Assembly: GCF_026342035.1 (NCBI RefSeq)
Contig: NZ_JAPENM010000016.1
Coordinates: forward strand, 19,198-83,197
From: Aldersonia sp. NBC_00410
GTDB taxonomy: Bacteria; Actinomycetota; Actinomycetes; Mycobacteriales; Mycobacteriaceae
DNA length: 64,000 bases
Direction of reading: 5' to 3'
Shown: in pieces, positions 18,352 through 27,938 of the stretch
How the letters are laid out: every line of letters begins with the position of its first letter
Numbering within the stretch: the first letter of the stretch is position 1
The notes under the pieces: model-generated
What the model was told of the DNA's origin: nothing
The model's database searches: none
The model's input: the letters and a program-made list of their open reading frames with translations, nothing else
Made by a program: the position numbers and the translations under genes

Positions 18352-19791
18352 ATGACGATCACAACCGACCTTTCGACCCCGGACGAGGTCAGTCCGGCCG
18401 TCGGAACCCGCACTCGGGTAGTACCGCTCGGAATCGCGTTGCTGGCAGCGTCGCTGCCGATGTTCATGGCGACGCTCGACAACCTGGTCATGACCAGCGC
18501 TTTGCCGGTGATCAGCACCGACCTGCACGCCGGCGTGGGTGATCTGCAGTGGTTCGTGAACGCGTACACGCTGTGCTTCGCGACGCTGATGCTGCCTGCC
18601 GCGACGCTCGGTGACCGGCTCGGCCGGCGCCGGGTGTTTCTCGCCGGGATCACGATATTCACCCTCGCGTCGATCATCTCGGCACTGTCGCGCACGCCGG
18701 AGGTGCTGATCGGCGCACGCGCGTTACAAGGGCTTGGTGCGGCCGCGATCATGCCGCTGTCGCTGACCCTGCTGGCGGCGGCCGTGCCCGCGAGCAAGCG
18801 GGCCATGGCGATCGGTGTCTGGGGTGGGGTGTCCGGACTCGGCGTCGCGCTCGGTCCGGTAATCGGTGGTGCAGTCGTCGACGGTATCTCCTGGCAGGCG
18901 ATCTTCTGGCTCAACGTCCCCGTCGCGCTGGTCGCGATTCCGCTCGTCCTCTGGGCGCTCGATGAATCGTTCGGTCGCAGAGTGCCATTGGACGTGCCCG
19001 GAGTGTTGCTCGTCGGCGGATCGGTGTTTGCCGCGGTGTGGGCGGTCGTGCACGGCAACGACGACGGCTGGACATCGTTCACTGTGCTCGGCACGCTCGC
19101 GGCCGCAGCCGTTCTGCTCGTCGCGTTCGTGGTGCGGGAGAGCCGGGTCCGATTCCCGGTGGTGCCGTTGCGCCTGTTCCGGTCGCGCAGCTTCTCGGTG
19201 GCCAATGTTGCGGCCCTGGGCTTTTCGATCGGCATGATGGGCGCGGTGTTCCTGCTCTCGCAATACCTGCAAATCGTCATGGGCTACACGCCGCTGCAGG
19301 CCGGCGTGCGGACGCTGCCATGGACCGCGGCACCGATGGTCGTCGCCCCGATCGCCGGAGTGCTGGTGGCGCGCGTCGGCGTTCGGCCGCTGCTGACCGT
19401 CGGCCTGTTGCTGCAGGCGGCATCACTGGCCTGGATGGCGGCGATCGTGGTGCCGGGGATGGCCTACTCGGAAGTGGTTCCGGCGTTCGTCATGGCCGGC
19501 GTCGGCATGGGATTGACCTTCGCCCCGAGTGCATCGGCCGTGCTCGCCGACATGGCCGAAGACGATCATGCGACGGCGAGCTCGATCAACGCGACGATGC
19601 GGGAGATGGGCATCGCCATCGGAATCGCGGTGCTCACCGCCGTGTTCCTTGCGGCGGGCGGCGCACTCACCCCCACCGGTTACGCCGAGGGGCTTCGCCC
19701 GGCACTGATCGTCGGCGCGATCTCGGTCGGGATCGCCGTGCTGGCCTCGGTGTTCATGCCGGCCCGGACGGGGCGCGCCATTCGCGAATGA
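18352..19791 (+). CDS. MFS drug exporter, DHA2 family (EmrB/QacA-like)
   Basis: A 479-residue, 14-TM proton antiporter of the inner membrane. Motif A is DRLGRRRVFLAG, motif C-like VSGLGVALGPVIGG defines the antiporter group, and the first helix holds ASLPMFMATLDNLVMTSALP with the DHA2-type Asp in TM1. Probably exports amphipathic drugs or endogenous toxic metabolites. The strong ribosome binding site AAGGGAGGTG and the divergent TetR indicate inducible expression. Confidence 0.88.
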   Translation: MTITTDLSTPDEVSPAVGTRTRVVPLGIALLAASLPMFMATLDNLVMTSALPVISTDLHAGVGDLQWFVNAYTLCFATLMLPAATLGDRLGRRRVFLAGITIFTLASIISALSRTPEVLIGARALQGLGAAAIMPLSLTLLAAAVPASKRAMAIGVWGGVSGLGVALGPVIGGAVVDGISWQAIFWLNVPVALVAIPLVLWALDESFGRRVPLDVPGVLLVGGSVFAAVWAVVHGNDDGWTSFTVLGTLAAAAVLLVAFVVRESRVRFPVVPLRLFRSRSFSVANVAALGFSIGMMGAVFLLSQYLQIVMGYTPLQAGVRTLPWTAAPMVVAPIAGVLVARVGVRPLLTVGLLLQAASLAWMAAIVVPGMAYSEVVPAFVMAGVGMGLTFAPSASAVLADMAEDDHATASSINATMREMGIAIGIAVLTAVFLAAGGALTPTGYAEGLRPALIVGAISVGIAVLASVFMPARTGRAIRE

Positions 19792-19812
19792 CACGTCGCG
19801 CGCTTCGATAGG

Positions 19813-20310
19813 TCAGGGTTGACCCGGGAACGGCACCGTAACGGGTGCCGTTCCCAATATCGTGCGCCAGGTGGCGAGGCGGACAGCGCATTCGGTGAGT
19901 GCGTCCACGCCGGTGCGGCGGGTGTGTTCGGCGGCGGCGCGCTCGACCACCGAGCGCCATGCGACGGCGGTGTCGCTTTCCACGGTTGCCGCGAGTTGTG
20001 CGGCGGTGATCGGGTCGACCACCGGAAATGGCACGGTGTAGCCGGAGTCGGCCACCGGCGGGTCGATACTCGCCGCGGTCAGTGCGTCGATGGTCGCGTC
20101 CCGGCGCGCGCGGTGCGCAGCGCTGTTCGTGGCAATCAGGTCGGCCCGCTGCGGGTTCGAGAAGGCCGCGACCAAACCATAGGCAAAGATCGCGGCGTGT
20201 TCGGCGCGCAGTGCATCGATGAGAGCCTGCTGTTCGGGCCCGATCGAATCCTGCTTGCGCGGCAGCATCGAACTCACGTCACGCGGGAGCATCGAATTCG
20301 CTTCGCTCAT
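19813..20310 (-). CDS. Ferritin-like DUF4439 protein
   Basis: A 165-residue helical protein of the DUF4439 ferritin-like family (Mycobacterium Rv2844 position). The core begins ALIDALRAEHAAIFAYGLVAAF; Glu and His in RAEHAAIFAYG and a second set in RAAAEHTRRTG could form a di-metal site, though family function is not established. Codons near the start encode a short duplicated motif, SMLPRDVS-SMLPRKQ. The start ATG overlaps the stop of the upstream lipoprotein gene by four bases, so the two form a translationally coupled pair. Confidence 0.75.
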   Translation of the reverse strand: MSEANSMLPRDVSSMLPRKQDSIGPEQQALIDALRAEHAAIFAYGLVAAFSNPQRADLIATNSAAHRARRDATIDALTAASIDPPVADSGYTVPFPVVDPITAAQLAATVESDTAVAWRSVVERAAAEHTRRTGVDALTECAVRLATWRTILGTAPVTVPFPGQP

Positions 20311-20825
20311 GCCAACACGATCCCGGCGTAGGTTGCGCAGGCCGCACTGATCGACCCGAGAAGCCCTGCGCGGTAATCGGATTGGGTGCGCGCCAGGTCG
20401 GCGGCATCCTGCTGCGAGCGGATCAGTCGCGCGCGCAGCTCGTCGATCGTCGGCGGCGGTGTCGCGGGCGTACCGGTCGACGTCGCCGAAGCCGTTGTGC
20501 TCGGCGTCGAGCCGTCCTCGTAATGCCCGGCTGCCCGGGTGATTTCGTCCTGCAAGGCGGTGGCGTGCGCCGTGCGTTCGTCGGCGACGGTCTGCAGGGC
20601 CGGGCCGCGCTCGGGCGCGATGGCGATGGCGGCGATCGCGGCCGCGGCGTCCGCGCGGGCACGGTCCGCCGCGGCGATGAGCGGATCGACCTCGGGTGCG
20701 TCGTCGCCGCTGTCGTTGGCGGCGCATGCCGTCGCGCCGCCGACCACAGCGATCGCAACAGCACCGGTCAGCAGCCGCAACGACGATCGGCGGGAGATCC
20801 GGATGGCGTGAGTGGCTGTGAGCAC
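20307..20825 (-). CDS. Alanine-rich putative lipoprotein (Rv2843-like position)
   Basis: A 172-residue protein. A twin-Arg-like RRSSLRLL stretch precedes a hydrophobic segment ending in a lipobox-like TAC (Cys34), so it should be exported and lipid-anchored. The mature part is Ala-rich and helical with a Pro/Thr/Ser spacer (about 106-126). It is coupled to the DUF4439 gene by an ATGA overlap; in mycobacteria an equivalent pair also sits between proS and rimP. The two products may act together. Start is a GTG at 20825. No enzymatic motif is visible. Confidence 0.7.
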   Translation of the reverse strand: MLTATHAIRISRRSSLRLLTGAVAIAVVGGATACAANDSGDDAPEVDPLIAAADRARADAAAAIAAIAIAPERGPALQTVADERTAHATALQDEITRAAGHYEDGSTPSTTASATSTGTPATPPPTIDELRARLIRSQQDAADLARTQSDYRAGLLGSISAACATYAGIVLA

Positions 20826-20992
20826 GGCTACATGGTGCCACGCGACCTGGGCGGATCCGGTGAGGCTGGGATACGGCGGCTCGGTTGCGGGTTACGCTTA
20901 TTACCCGCTGCGCACACTGCGCTCGATGACCGCTGTGCACACGGTCTGCACCCGACAACTGTTCGACCGACAATTGAACCAGGAGCCTCCAG

Positions 20993-21556
20993 ATGCCGAT
21001 CCCGTCCGAGGAAACGGTGGCCGACCTCGTCGTCGACCTGATCGAGCAACGCGGGCTCGATCTGGAGGGCGTGCAGATCAGCCGGGCGGGAAAGCTCAGC
21101 ACCGTGCGGGTCCTGGTGGACGGTGAGAACGGTGTTTCGCTCGACCAAATCGCCACCCTGAGCAACGAGGTGTCTGCGAAACTCGACGAGGTCGACGAAT
21201 TCGGCACACTGCCCTACACGCTGGAAGTCACCACGCCCGGGACCGATCGTCCGCTCGAGCTCGAGCGGCATTGGCGTCGGGCGCGGGGACGCAAGGTGGA
21301 GGTCGCGACCGCGACCGAGACCATCGAAGGCCGCATCGGACGACTCGATGCGGGATCGGTCGACATTGTGGTGCGCGGCAAGTCCGGCCCCACCGTCCGG
21401 GCAGTACAGCTCGACGACGTGGTCCGCGCCGTGGTGCAGGTCGAATTCTCGCGGCCGAACGCCCGCGAACTCGAATTGACAGGTGGCGTGGCGCAGGGGC
21501 GCCCCGCGCCGGGTGCAGCGCCGGTAGCGATTGAGCAGGAAGGGACCGAGGAATGA
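20993..21556 (+). CDS. rimP: Ribosome maturation factor RimP
   Basis: Assists 30S subunit maturation. The 187-residue product has the N-terminal RimP domain ([23 protein letters not shown], with the conserved SNEVS and [12 protein letters not shown] blocks) and a C-terminal SH3-like domain, with an acidic/Gly-Ala tail. AGGAG precedes the ATG at 20993. It overlaps nusA by four bases (ATGA), the first link of the rimP-nusA-ylxR-infB operon. The 167 bases upstream should hold the operon promoter; candidate -10 elements occur around 20893-20902 but none is convincing. Confidence 0.93.
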   Translation: MPIPSEETVADLVVDLIEQRGLDLEGVQISRAGKLSTVRVLVDGENGVSLDQIATLSNEVSAKLDEVDEFGTLPYTLEVTTPGTDRPLELERHWRRARGRKVEVATATETIEGRIGRLDAGSVDIVVRGKSGPTVRAVQLDDVVRAVVQVEFSRPNARELELTGGVAQGRPAPGAAPVAIEQEGTEE

Positions 21557-22602
21557 ACATCGACATCGGCGCGCTGCGGGCAATCGAGGCCGAGAAGGGG
21601 ATCTCGATCGAGACGGTGATCGCGACGATCCAGTCGGCCCTGCTCACCGCGTATCGGCATACCGAGGGCCATCAGCCCAATGCTCGGATCGACGTGGACC
21701 GCAAGTCCGGCGTCGTCCGGGTGATGGCCTACGAAACCGATCTCGACGGGAACCTGATCTCGGAGTGGGACGACACACCAGAGGGATTCGGCCGGATCGC
21801 GGCCACCACCGCCCGGCAGGTCATCCTGCAACGTCTGCGCGACGCCGAACACGAGAAGACCTTCGGTGAGTTCGCCACGCACGAGGGCGAGATCGTCGGC
21901 GGTGTCATTCAGCGCGACAGCCGCCTCAACGCGCGCGGTACTGTCGTCGTCCACATCGGCAGCGACGCGAACGGCGCCGACGGGCTGATCCCGCCCGCAG
22001 AGCAGGTGCCGGGCGAGTCCTACGAGCACGGCGACCGGATCAAGTGCTACGTGGTCGGCGTGTCCCGCGGCCAGCGCGGCCCGCAGATCACGCTGTCGCG
22101 GACGCACCCGAACCTCGTTCGCAAACTCTTCGCGCTCGAGGTACCCGAGATCGCGGACGCCTCCGTGGACATTGTCGCGGTGGCGCGCGAGTCCGGGCAC
22201 CGCTCGAAGATCGCGGTGCGCTCCAATGTGGCGGGACTCAACGCGAAGGGCGCGTGCATCGGCCCGATGGGGCAGCGAGTGCGCAACGTGATGAGCGAGC
22301 TCGCCGGCGAGAAGATCGACATCATCGACTACGACGACGACCCGGCGAGGTTCGTCGGGAATGCACTGTCGCCGTCGAAAGTTGTTTCTGTCACAGTCGT
22401 CGATCCGGATGCGCGTGCCGCGCGTGTGGTCGTGCCGGATTTCCAGCTTTCGCTCGCGATCGGCAAGGAAGGCCAGAACGCGCGCCTCGCCGCCCGTCTC
22501 ACCGGCTGGCGGATCGATATCCGCAGTGATGCAGCAGCAACGGCACCCGAAGATGAACGAACGGCCGATCGACCCGCCGGACCCGGCCTCGGGCGACTGT
22601 AG
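21553..22602 (+). CDS. nusA: Transcription termination/antitermination factor NusA
   Basis: Binds RNA polymerase and nascent RNA, modulating pausing, termination and rRNA antitermination. The 349-residue length is the short actinobacterial form without C-terminal acidic repeats. In order: N-terminal RNAP-binding domain (residues 1 to about 120), S1 domain, and two KH domains, seen in [18 protein letters not shown] (first GxxG) and [17 protein letters not shown] (second). Starts by ATGA overlap with rimP. Confidence 0.95.
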   Translation: MNIDIGALRAIEAEKGISIETVIATIQSALLTAYRHTEGHQPNARIDVDRKSGVVRVMAYETDLDGNLISEWDDTPEGFGRIAATTARQVILQRLRDAEHEKTFGEFATHEGEIVGGVIQRDSRLNARGTVVVHIGSDANGADGLIPPAEQVPGESYEHGDRIKCYVVGVSRGQRGPQITLSRTHPNLVRKLFALEVPEIADASVDIVAVARESGHRSKIAVRSNVAGLNAKGACIGPMGQRVRNVMSELAGEKIDIIDYDDDPARFVGNALSPSKVVSVTVVDPDARAARVVVPDFQLSLAIGKEGQNARLAARLTGWRIDIRSDAAATAPEDERTADRPAGPGLGRL

Positions 22603-22608
22603 GACCGA

Positions 22609-22962
22609 ATGCGGAGTTCGGCGGAATCAGCGGTAGAGTGGTCGAGGGTTCAGCATGGGCCTTCGATATCCGTGCGCGCTGGTACCGGTTCTCCGGTGCG
22701 GACGTGTGTCGGATGCCGGAAGCGTGAGCTGACCACCGATCTGCTGCGGGTGGTTGCACGAGAGAACGGGCCGAACGGCTACGTAGTCGTGCCGGATCCG
22801 CGGCACAGGCTTCCGGGCCGGGGTGCATGGCTGCACCCCACCGCCGGCTGTCTGAGCAATGCAGACCGGCGCCGAGCATTCGGCAGAGCATTACGAGTGT
22901 CCGGATATCTGGATACCTCAGCTGTCGAGCAGTACCTAGAGAACAGGCACGAGCACTCATGA
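22609..22962 (+). CDS. ylxR: YlxR-family RNA-binding protein
   Basis: Small basic protein of the YlxR (DUF448) family, normally between nusA and infB. The signature [20 protein letters not shown] and [25 protein letters not shown] are present. YlxR proteins bind nucleic acid, and some have been linked to RNase P RNA. The frame opens at an ATG at 22609 (117 residues), but GTG codons at 22672 or 22696 lie closer to where homology begins (VRTCVGC), so the true N-terminus may be shorter. Confidence 0.85.
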   Translation: MRSSAESAVEWSRVQHGPSISVRAGTGSPVRTCVGCRKRELTTDLLRVVARENGPNGYVVVPDPRHRLPGRGAWLHPTAGCLSNADRRRAFGRALRVSGYLDTSAVEQYLENRHEHS

Positions 22963-23068
22963 GCGCAACGTGAAGCACCAACGATGAACGTCCGTCGGAG
23001 ATAAACCGAGGTCGTGCGGGCGCCCGGGAGCCGGGACCGTCACGCTCGACCTCATAGTGAGGAGAGCA

Positions 23069-25897
23069 GTGGCAGGCAAGGCCCGCGTGCACGAGTTGGC
23101 GAAAGAACTCGGTGTCACAAGTAAGGAACTACTCGCGACGCTCAAGGAGCAGGGCGAGTTCGTGAAATCGGCGTCGTCGACGGTGGAAGCACCCGTCGCG
23201 CGTCGTCTGCGTGAATCGTTTACCTCGAAGGCGCCTGCGGCGCCGCAAAACGGCAGGTCCGCCGATGGCGCCGCAAAACCGGCCGCGGCCGGCCCGCGTC
23301 CGTCGGGCCCCCGCCCCGGCCCGCGGCCGACCCCGGCTGCTCCGGCACCGGCCGCTCCGTCGGCTCCCCAGCCGGCTGCGGCAGCGTCGAACCCGCCCGC
23401 GGCTTCCGCGCCGCCCGCGGCACCCGCTCCGGATTCGGCACCCAAGCCGGTCCCGGCCCGCCCGCGTCCGCAGGCCCCCGCGGCCAGCGCGAGTCCCGCG
23501 GCACCGGCCGGTCCCAAGCCGGGTCCGAAGCCGCCGCGTGTCGGCAACAACCCGTACTCCTCGGCCCCGGTCGAGCGTCCCGCGCCGCGGCCGGCGCCGG
23601 GTGCACCGCGTCCCGGCGGTCCCCGCCCGGGTCCCGGCCAGGCCGGCCCGCGCCCGCAGGGCGGATCGCGTCCCGGGCCCGGTCAGGGCGGTCCCCGTCC
23701 CGCACCAGGTCAGGGTGGTCCGCGGCCGAGCCCCGGCTCGATGCCCCCGCGCCCGAACCCGGGTGCGATGCCCGCACGTTCGACCCGTCCGGCACCCGGT
23801 GCCGGTCGTCCGGGCCGTCCCGGTGGAGCCCCGGGCCGTCCCGGCGGTGGTGCCGGCGGCGGTGGCGGCTACCGCGGTGGCGGTGGTGGCGGCGGCGGCG
23901 CTCCCGGTGCGGGCGCGCCCGCGGCCGGTGGTTTCCGCGGTCGTCCCGGTGGTGGCGGCGGTAACCGTGGTCGCGGCGGTGCTGCGGGTGCCTTCGGGCG
24001 TCCCGGTGGCGCGCCCCGCAAGGGCCGCAAGTCGAAGCGGCAGAAGCGCCAGGAATACGACGCAATGCAGGCGCCCGCCGTTGGCGGTGTGCGGCTGCCG
24101 CGCGGCAACGGTGAGACCATCCGGCTCGCCCGCGGTGCGTCGCTGTCCGACTTCGCGGAGAAGATCGATGCGAACCCGGCTGCGTTGGTGCAGGCCTTGT
24201 TCAACCTCGGCGAAATGGTCACCGCAACGCAGTCGGTGAACGACGAGACGCTCGAGCTGCTCGGCGGCGAGATGAACTACGTCGTCCAGGTCGTCAGCCC
24301 GGAGGACGAGGACCGCGAGCTGCTGCAGTCGTTCGACCTCACCTACGGCGAGGACGAGGGCGGCGAGGAAGACCTCGAGTCGCGTCCGCCGGTGGTCACC
24401 GTCATGGGTCACGTCGACCACGGCAAGACCCGCCTGCTCGACACGATCCGTAAGGCGAACGTGCGCGAGGGCGAGGCCGGCGGCATCACCCAGCACATCG
24501 GTGCCTACCAGGTCGGGGTCGACTTCGAGGGCAACGAACGACTGGTCACCTTCATCGACACCCCCGGTCACGAGGCGTTCACCGCCATGCGTGCCCGCGG
24601 TGCGAAGGCCACCGACATCGCGATCCTCGTGGTCGCGGCCGACGACGGCGTCATGCCGCAGACGGTGGAAGCGATCAACCACGCCCAGGCGGCCGACGTG
24701 CCGATCGTGGTCGCGGTGAACAAGATCGACAAGGAAGGCGCCGACCCGGCGAAGATTCGCGGGCAGCTCACCGAATACGGACTCGTCGCCGAGGAGTACG
24801 GCGGCGACACCATGTTCGTCGACATCTCCGCCAAGCAGGGCACGAACATCGAACACCTGCTCGAAGCGGTGCTGCTCACCGCGGACGCGTCGCTCGACCT
24901 GCGGGCCAACCCCGACATGGAGGCCCAGGGCGTCGCGATCGAGGCACACCTCGACCGTGGCCGCGGCCCGGTCGCGACCGTGCTCATCGCACGCGGAACC
25001 CTGCGCGTCGGTGACTCGATCGTCGCCGGTGACGCGTACGGCCGAGTGCGTCGCATGGTCGACGAGCACGGCGACGACGTCGCCGAGGCCCTGCCGTCGC
25101 GTCCGGTCCAGGTGGTCGGTTTCACCTCGGTCCCGGGTGCCGGCGACAACCTGCTCGTCGTCGACGAGGACCGGATCGCCCGGCAGATCGCCGACCGCCG
25201 CAATGCGCGCAAGCGCAACGCACTGGCCGCGCGCAGCCGCAAGCGGATCAGCCTCGAGGATCTGGATGCCGCGCTGAAGGAAACCAGCGAGCTCAACCTG
25301 ATCCTCAAGGGCGACAACTCCGGCACCGTGGAGGCCCTGGAAGAGGCGCTGCTCGGTATCGAGATCGACGACGAAGTGCAGCTGCGGGTTATCGACCGCG
25401 GTGTCGGTGGCATCACCGAAACCAACGTCAACCTGGCCTCGGCGTCGAACGCGATCATCATCGGGTTCAACGTGCGCGCGGAGGGCAAGGCGACCGAGCT
25501 GGCGAACCGCGAGGGCGTCGACATCCGGTACTACTCGGTGATCTACCAGGCGATCGACGAGATCGAGAAGGCCCTCAAGGGCATGCTCAAGCCGGTCTAC
25601 GAAGAGGTCGAGCTGGGCCGCGCCGAGATCCGCGCGCTGTTCCGCTCCTCCAAGGTCGGTCTCATCGCCGGCTGCATGGTCACCGGTGGCATCCTGCGCC
25701 GCAACGCGAAGGCGCGGTTGCTGCGGGACAACCTGGTGGTTGCCGAGACGACGACGATTTCCACGTTGCGTCGCGAGAAGGACGATGTCACCGAGGTGCG
25801 CGAAGGCTTCGAATGCGGCCTCACGCTCACCTACAACGACATCAAGGAGGGCGACATCATCGAGGCGTACGAGCTGCGCGAGAAGCCGCGCGACTGA
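23069..25897 (+). CDS. infB: Translation initiation factor IF-2 with long Pro/Gly-rich N-terminal region
   Basis: GTPase that positions fMet-tRNA on the 30S subunit. 942 residues. An IF2-N domain ([21 protein letters not shown]) is followed by a low-complexity Pro/Ala then Gly/Arg region (residues about 55-320, with RGG-like clusters), a second IF2-N-like segment, the G domain with G1 GHVDHGKT (447-454), G3 DTPGH and G4 NKID, then domains II-IV. GTG at 23069 follows GGAG. Upstream in-frame codons are rejected because homology begins at AGKARVHEL. Confidence 0.96.
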   Translation: MAGKARVHELAKELGVTSKELLATLKEQGEFVKSASSTVEAPVARRLRESFTSKAPAAPQNGRSADGAAKPAAAGPRPSGPRPGPRPTPAAPAPAAPSAPQPAAAASNPPAASAPPAAPAPDSAPKPVPARPRPQAPAASASPAAPAGPKPGPKPPRVGNNPYSSAPVERPAPRPAPGAPRPGGPRPGPGQAGPRPQGGSRPGPGQGGPRPAPGQGGPRPSPGSMPPRPNPGAMPARSTRPAPGAGRPGRPGGAPGRPGGGAGGGGGYRGGGGGGGGAPGAGAPAAGGFRGRPGGGGGNRGRGGAAGAFGRPGGAPRKGRKSKRQKRQEYDAMQAPAVGGVRLPRGNGETIRLARGASLSDFAEKIDANPAALVQALFNLGEMVTATQSVNDETLELLGGEMNYVVQVVSPEDEDRELLQSFDLTYGEDEGGEEDLESRPPVVTVMGHVDHGKTRLLDTIRKANVREGEAGGITQHIGAYQVGVDFEGNERLVTFIDTPGHEAFTAMRARGAKATDIAILVVAADDGVMPQTVEAINHAQAADVPIVVAVNKIDKEGADPAKIRGQLTEYGLVAEEYGGDTMFVDISAKQGTNIEHLLEAVLLTADASLDLRANPDMEAQGVAIEAHLDRGRGPVATVLIARGTLRVGDSIVAGDAYGRVRRMVDEHGDDVAEALPSRPVQVVGFTSVPGAGDNLLVVDEDRIARQIADRRNARKRNALAARSRKRISLEDLDAALKETSELNLILKGDNSGTVEALEEALLGIEIDDEVQLRVIDRGVGGITETNVNLASASNAIIIGFNVRAEGKATELANREGVDIRYYSVIYQAIDEIEKALKGMLKPVYEEVELGRAEIRALFRSSKVGLIAGCMVTGGILRRNAKARLLRDNLVVAETTTISTLRREKDDVTEVREGFECGLTLTYNDIKEGDIIEAYELREKPRD

Positions 25898-25905
25898 AGC
25901 GTCTG

Positions 25906-25983
25906 AGGAGCGCAGCCTGCGGAGCGACATATCCTCGCAGGAGCGGAGCCTGCGGAGCGACCTATCCTCACAGGAGCACAGCC
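25906..25983. repeat. 33-bp tandem direct repeat, 2.4 copies, downstream of infB
   Basis: Units at 25906-25938 and 25939-25971 differ at only a few positions and share the core AGCCTGCGGAGCGAC plus TATCCTC; a third partial copy follows to 25983. The block starts eight bases after the infB stop. The period is a multiple of three, but no credible gene covers it. It lies inside the infB-DUF503 intergenic region and would be transcribed. Confidence 0.8.
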
Positions 25984-26038
25984 CGTGCGCGGTTGACCGA
26001 TCAGCCCGACCGCAAGGTCGGCCGGCAACCGCGCACGG
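25983..26038 (+). terminator. Strong nested hairpin between infB and the DUF503 gene
   Basis: CCGTGCGCGGTTG (25983-25995) is the exact reverse complement of CAACCGCGCACGG (26026-26038). Inside, CCGACC and GGTCGG form a second stem closed by GCAA, a stable tetraloop of the GNRA type. There is no T-tract. It may attenuate or process the operon transcript rather than end it, because the next gene starts only 21 bases later in the same direction. Confidence 0.6.
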
Positions 26039-26058
26039 TGCCGCCGGAAGGGAGTGTC

Positions 26059-26352
26059 GTGTTGTTCCTTGGCTCGCTCGAGTTCGACATTCTGCTCGGT
26101 GACGTTCATTCGTTGAAGGAGAAAAGGTCCGTCGTGCGGCCGGTCATCGCCGAACTACAACGGTTCGGTGTGTGCGCGGTCGAGGCGGGCGAGATGGATC
26201 GGCATCGCCGGGCCATGGTCGGTGTGGCGGCGGCCAGCTCCGCCGTGGGGCATCTGCACGAGGTACTCGACAAGTGCGAGCGCCACGTTGCCGCCCGACC
26301 CGAGCTGCAACTGCTCGGGGTACGCCGGCGGATCTTCGGTCCGGAAGACTGA
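26059..26352 (+). CDS. DUF503 family protein
   Basis: A 97-residue protein of the DUF503 (YlxP-like) family, typically found between infB and rbfA. The family hallmark [14 protein letters not shown] is at residues about 17-30. YlxP-type proteins have been linked to ribosome assembly, but a molecular role is not settled. GGAAGGGAG lies nine bases before the GTG at 26059, which gives the usual family length; longer in-frame starts would run through the repeat and hairpin. Confidence 0.85.
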   Translation: MLFLGSLEFDILLGDVHSLKEKRSVVRPVIAELQRFGVCAVEAGEMDRHRRAMVGVAAASSAVGHLHEVLDKCERHVAARPELQLLGVRRRIFGPED

Positions 26353-26366
26353 GAGGGGCGCAAGAC

Positions 26367-26843
26367 ATGGTTGACCATGCGCGGGCAGCGCGACTGGCCA
26401 AGCGGATCGCGACCATTGTCGCCACCGCGATCGAACACGAGGTGAAGGATCCGCGGCTGCGGTTCGTCACCATCACCGACGCGAAGGTGACCGGCGACCT
26501 TCGGGACGCCACCGTGTACTACACGGTGATGGGCGCCGATATCGACTCCGAACCCGATCTCGACAGCGCGGCTGCAGGCCTGGAGAAGGCCAAGGGCGTG
26601 CTCCGCTCGAAGGTCGGCGCCGGAACCGGCGTCAAGTTCACCCCGACGTTGGCCTTCGTGCTCGACCGGGTGCCCGACACGGCCCGGCACATGGAGGAAC
26701 TGCTCGCGCGTGCCCGCGCCGCCGACGACGAGGTGGCCAAGCTCGCCGCGAACGCCGTCCCCGTCGGTGACCCCGATCCCTACCGGACGGCCGACGAGAA
26801 CGCCGAACCCGACGCCGGGACCGACTCCGGCGACGCCCGGTAG
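26367..26843 (+). CDS. rbfA: Ribosome-binding factor A
   Basis: KH-like protein needed for late 30S maturation and 16S 5' end processing. The 158-residue product has the family start [33 protein letters not shown] and an acidic C-terminal tail (about 125-158) beyond the RbfA fold, common in actinobacteria. Starts 14 bases after the DUF503 stop. Operon position between infB and nrnA is conserved in Mycobacterium. Confidence 0.94.
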   Translation: MVDHARAARLAKRIATIVATAIEHEVKDPRLRFVTITDAKVTGDLRDATVYYTVMGADIDSEPDLDSAAAGLEKAKGVLRSKVGAGTGVKFTPTLAFVLDRVPDTARHMEELLARARAADDEVAKLAANAVPVGDPDPYRTADENAEPDAGTDSGDAR

Positions 26844-26846
26844 CGC

Positions 26847-27935
26847 ATGTCGGATCGTTCGGACACTGGCGAACGAGTGCCGGACCGGGATGGCGCATCC
26901 GTGCCGGATCGGGATGGCGCATCCGTGCCGGACCTGGATGGCGCATCCGTGCCGGACCTGGATGCCGCATCCGTGCCGGATCTGGAAGCAGCGGTCACCG
27001 CGCTCGGGACTGCCACCTCGGTAACCGTGCTGTGCCATATCAATCCCGATGCGGATTCGCTCGGCAGTGGGCTCGCGCTCGCGCTCGCCCTGCGCGGGCG
27101 TGCAATCGCGGTGCAGGTCGCGTTCGCCGAACCGGACGACGTGCCGGTGTCGATGCGCTCGCTGCCCGGGGTCGAGTTCGTGGTGCCCGCGGACGAGGTC
27201 GCGCGCGAGGTCGATCTGCTCGTCACCGTGGACTGCGCGAGTGCGGGCCGCCTGGGCTCGCTGCGGGACCGGCTCGACGGCGCACGGACCACACTGGTCA
27301 TCGATCATCACCGGTCCAACGTGCATTTCGGTGCGCTGAACGTCATCGACCCCGCCGCCGAGTCGACGACGTCGGTCGTCGCGCGGTTGCTCGATGCGCT
27401 CGATATCCCGATCGACCGCGCTATCGCGCACTGTCTGTTCGCCGGACTCGTCACCGACACCGGATCGTTCCGCTGGGTGCAGCCCGGCACGCACCGGTTC
27501 GCCGACCGGCTGCTCGATACCGGGATCGACGGTGCCGAGATCACCCGCGAACTGCTCGACACGCACCCGTTCGGCTGGCTGCCGATGTTGTCACGCGTGC
27601 TCGGCAGTGCGCGACTGGTGCCGGAAGCACACGGCGGCGCCGGACTCGTCTATGCGGTCGTCCGCACCGAGGACACCACCGGGCTGCGCTCGGAGGAGGT
27701 GGAGAGCGTCATCGACATCGTGCGCACCACCTCCGAAGCGGTGATCGCCGCGGTGCTCAAGCAATCCGGTGACGGCTCGCCGCAATGGTCGGTCTCGCTG
27801 CGTTCCCGCGACGGCGTCGACGTCGGGTCGATCGCCACCGGCCTCGGCGGCGGCGGCCATCGTTTCGCCGCCGGATACACCGCCTACGGCAGCGCGGAGG
27901 ACGTCGTCGCGGACCTGCGTCTCGCGCTGGACTGA
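26847..27935 (+). CDS. nrnA: NrnA-type DHH phosphoesterase (oligoribonuclease / c-di-NMP and pAp phosphatase)
   Basis: DHH/DHHA1 phosphodiesterase. In Mycobacterium the orthologue (Rv2837c) degrades nano-RNA, pAp and cyclic dinucleotides. The metal site motifs are HINPDADSLGSG and VIDHHRSN (DHH), and the DHHA1 substrate motif GGGGHRFAAGY is near the C-terminus. The 362-residue length exceeds the usual 320-340 because of an N-terminal octapeptide repeat, VPD(R/L)DGAS, at residues about 11-46. The ATG at 26847 is three bases after the rbfA stop; each repeat also contains an in-frame GTG that could serve as an alternative start. Confidence 0.92.
   Translation: MSDRSDTGERVPDRDGASVPDRDGASVPDLDGASVPDLDAASVPDLEAAVTALGTATSVTVLCHINPDADSLGSGLALALALRGRAIAVQVAFAEPDDVPVSMRSLPGVEFVVPADEVAREVDLLVTVDCASAGRLGSLRDRLDGARTTLVIDHHRSNVHFGALNVIDPAAESTTSVVARLLDALDIPIDRAIAHCLFAGLVTDTGSFRWVQPGTHRFADRLLDTGIDGAEITRELLDTHPFGWLPMLSRVLGSARLVPEAHGGAGLVYAVVRTEDTTGLRSEEVESVIDIVRTTSEAVIAAVLKQSGDGSPQWSVSLRSRDGVDVGSIATGLGGGGHRFAAGYTAYGSAEDVVADLRLALD
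26877..26984 (+). repeat. 24-bp tandem repeat inside nrnA (4.5 copies)
   Basis: Units begin at 26877, 26901, 26925 and 26949, with a half copy at 26973-26984. The consensus begins GTGCCGGA and ends GATGGCGCATCC. The period is in frame and encodes VPD(R/L)DGAS or VPDLDAAS. Copies differ by one to three bases. This is a likely copy-number-variable microsatellite-type tract at the N-terminus of NrnA. Confidence 0.9.
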
Positions 27936-27938
27936 CCC

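Noticed and set aside
20311..21207. Single long minus-strand gene covering DUF4439, the lipoprotein and part of rimP
   Set aside because: Only the last 165 codons resemble DUF4439. The rest is out of frame with the lipoprotein and antisense to rimP, and the ATGA overlap at 20307-20310 explains the start.
25906..25983. Possible start of a CRISPR array
   Set aside because: The 33-bp units are directly adjacent with no spacers and only 2.4 copies, and no cas gene is nearby.
25813..26058. Longer N-terminus for the DUF503 protein
   Set aside because: It would translate the 33-bp repeats and the hairpin and overlap infB. The GTG at 26059 has a good ribosome binding site and gives the family length.
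26877..26984. Possible CRISPR or intergenic satellite
   Set aside because: The 24-bp repeats are gapless, in frame, and inside the nrnA coding sequence.
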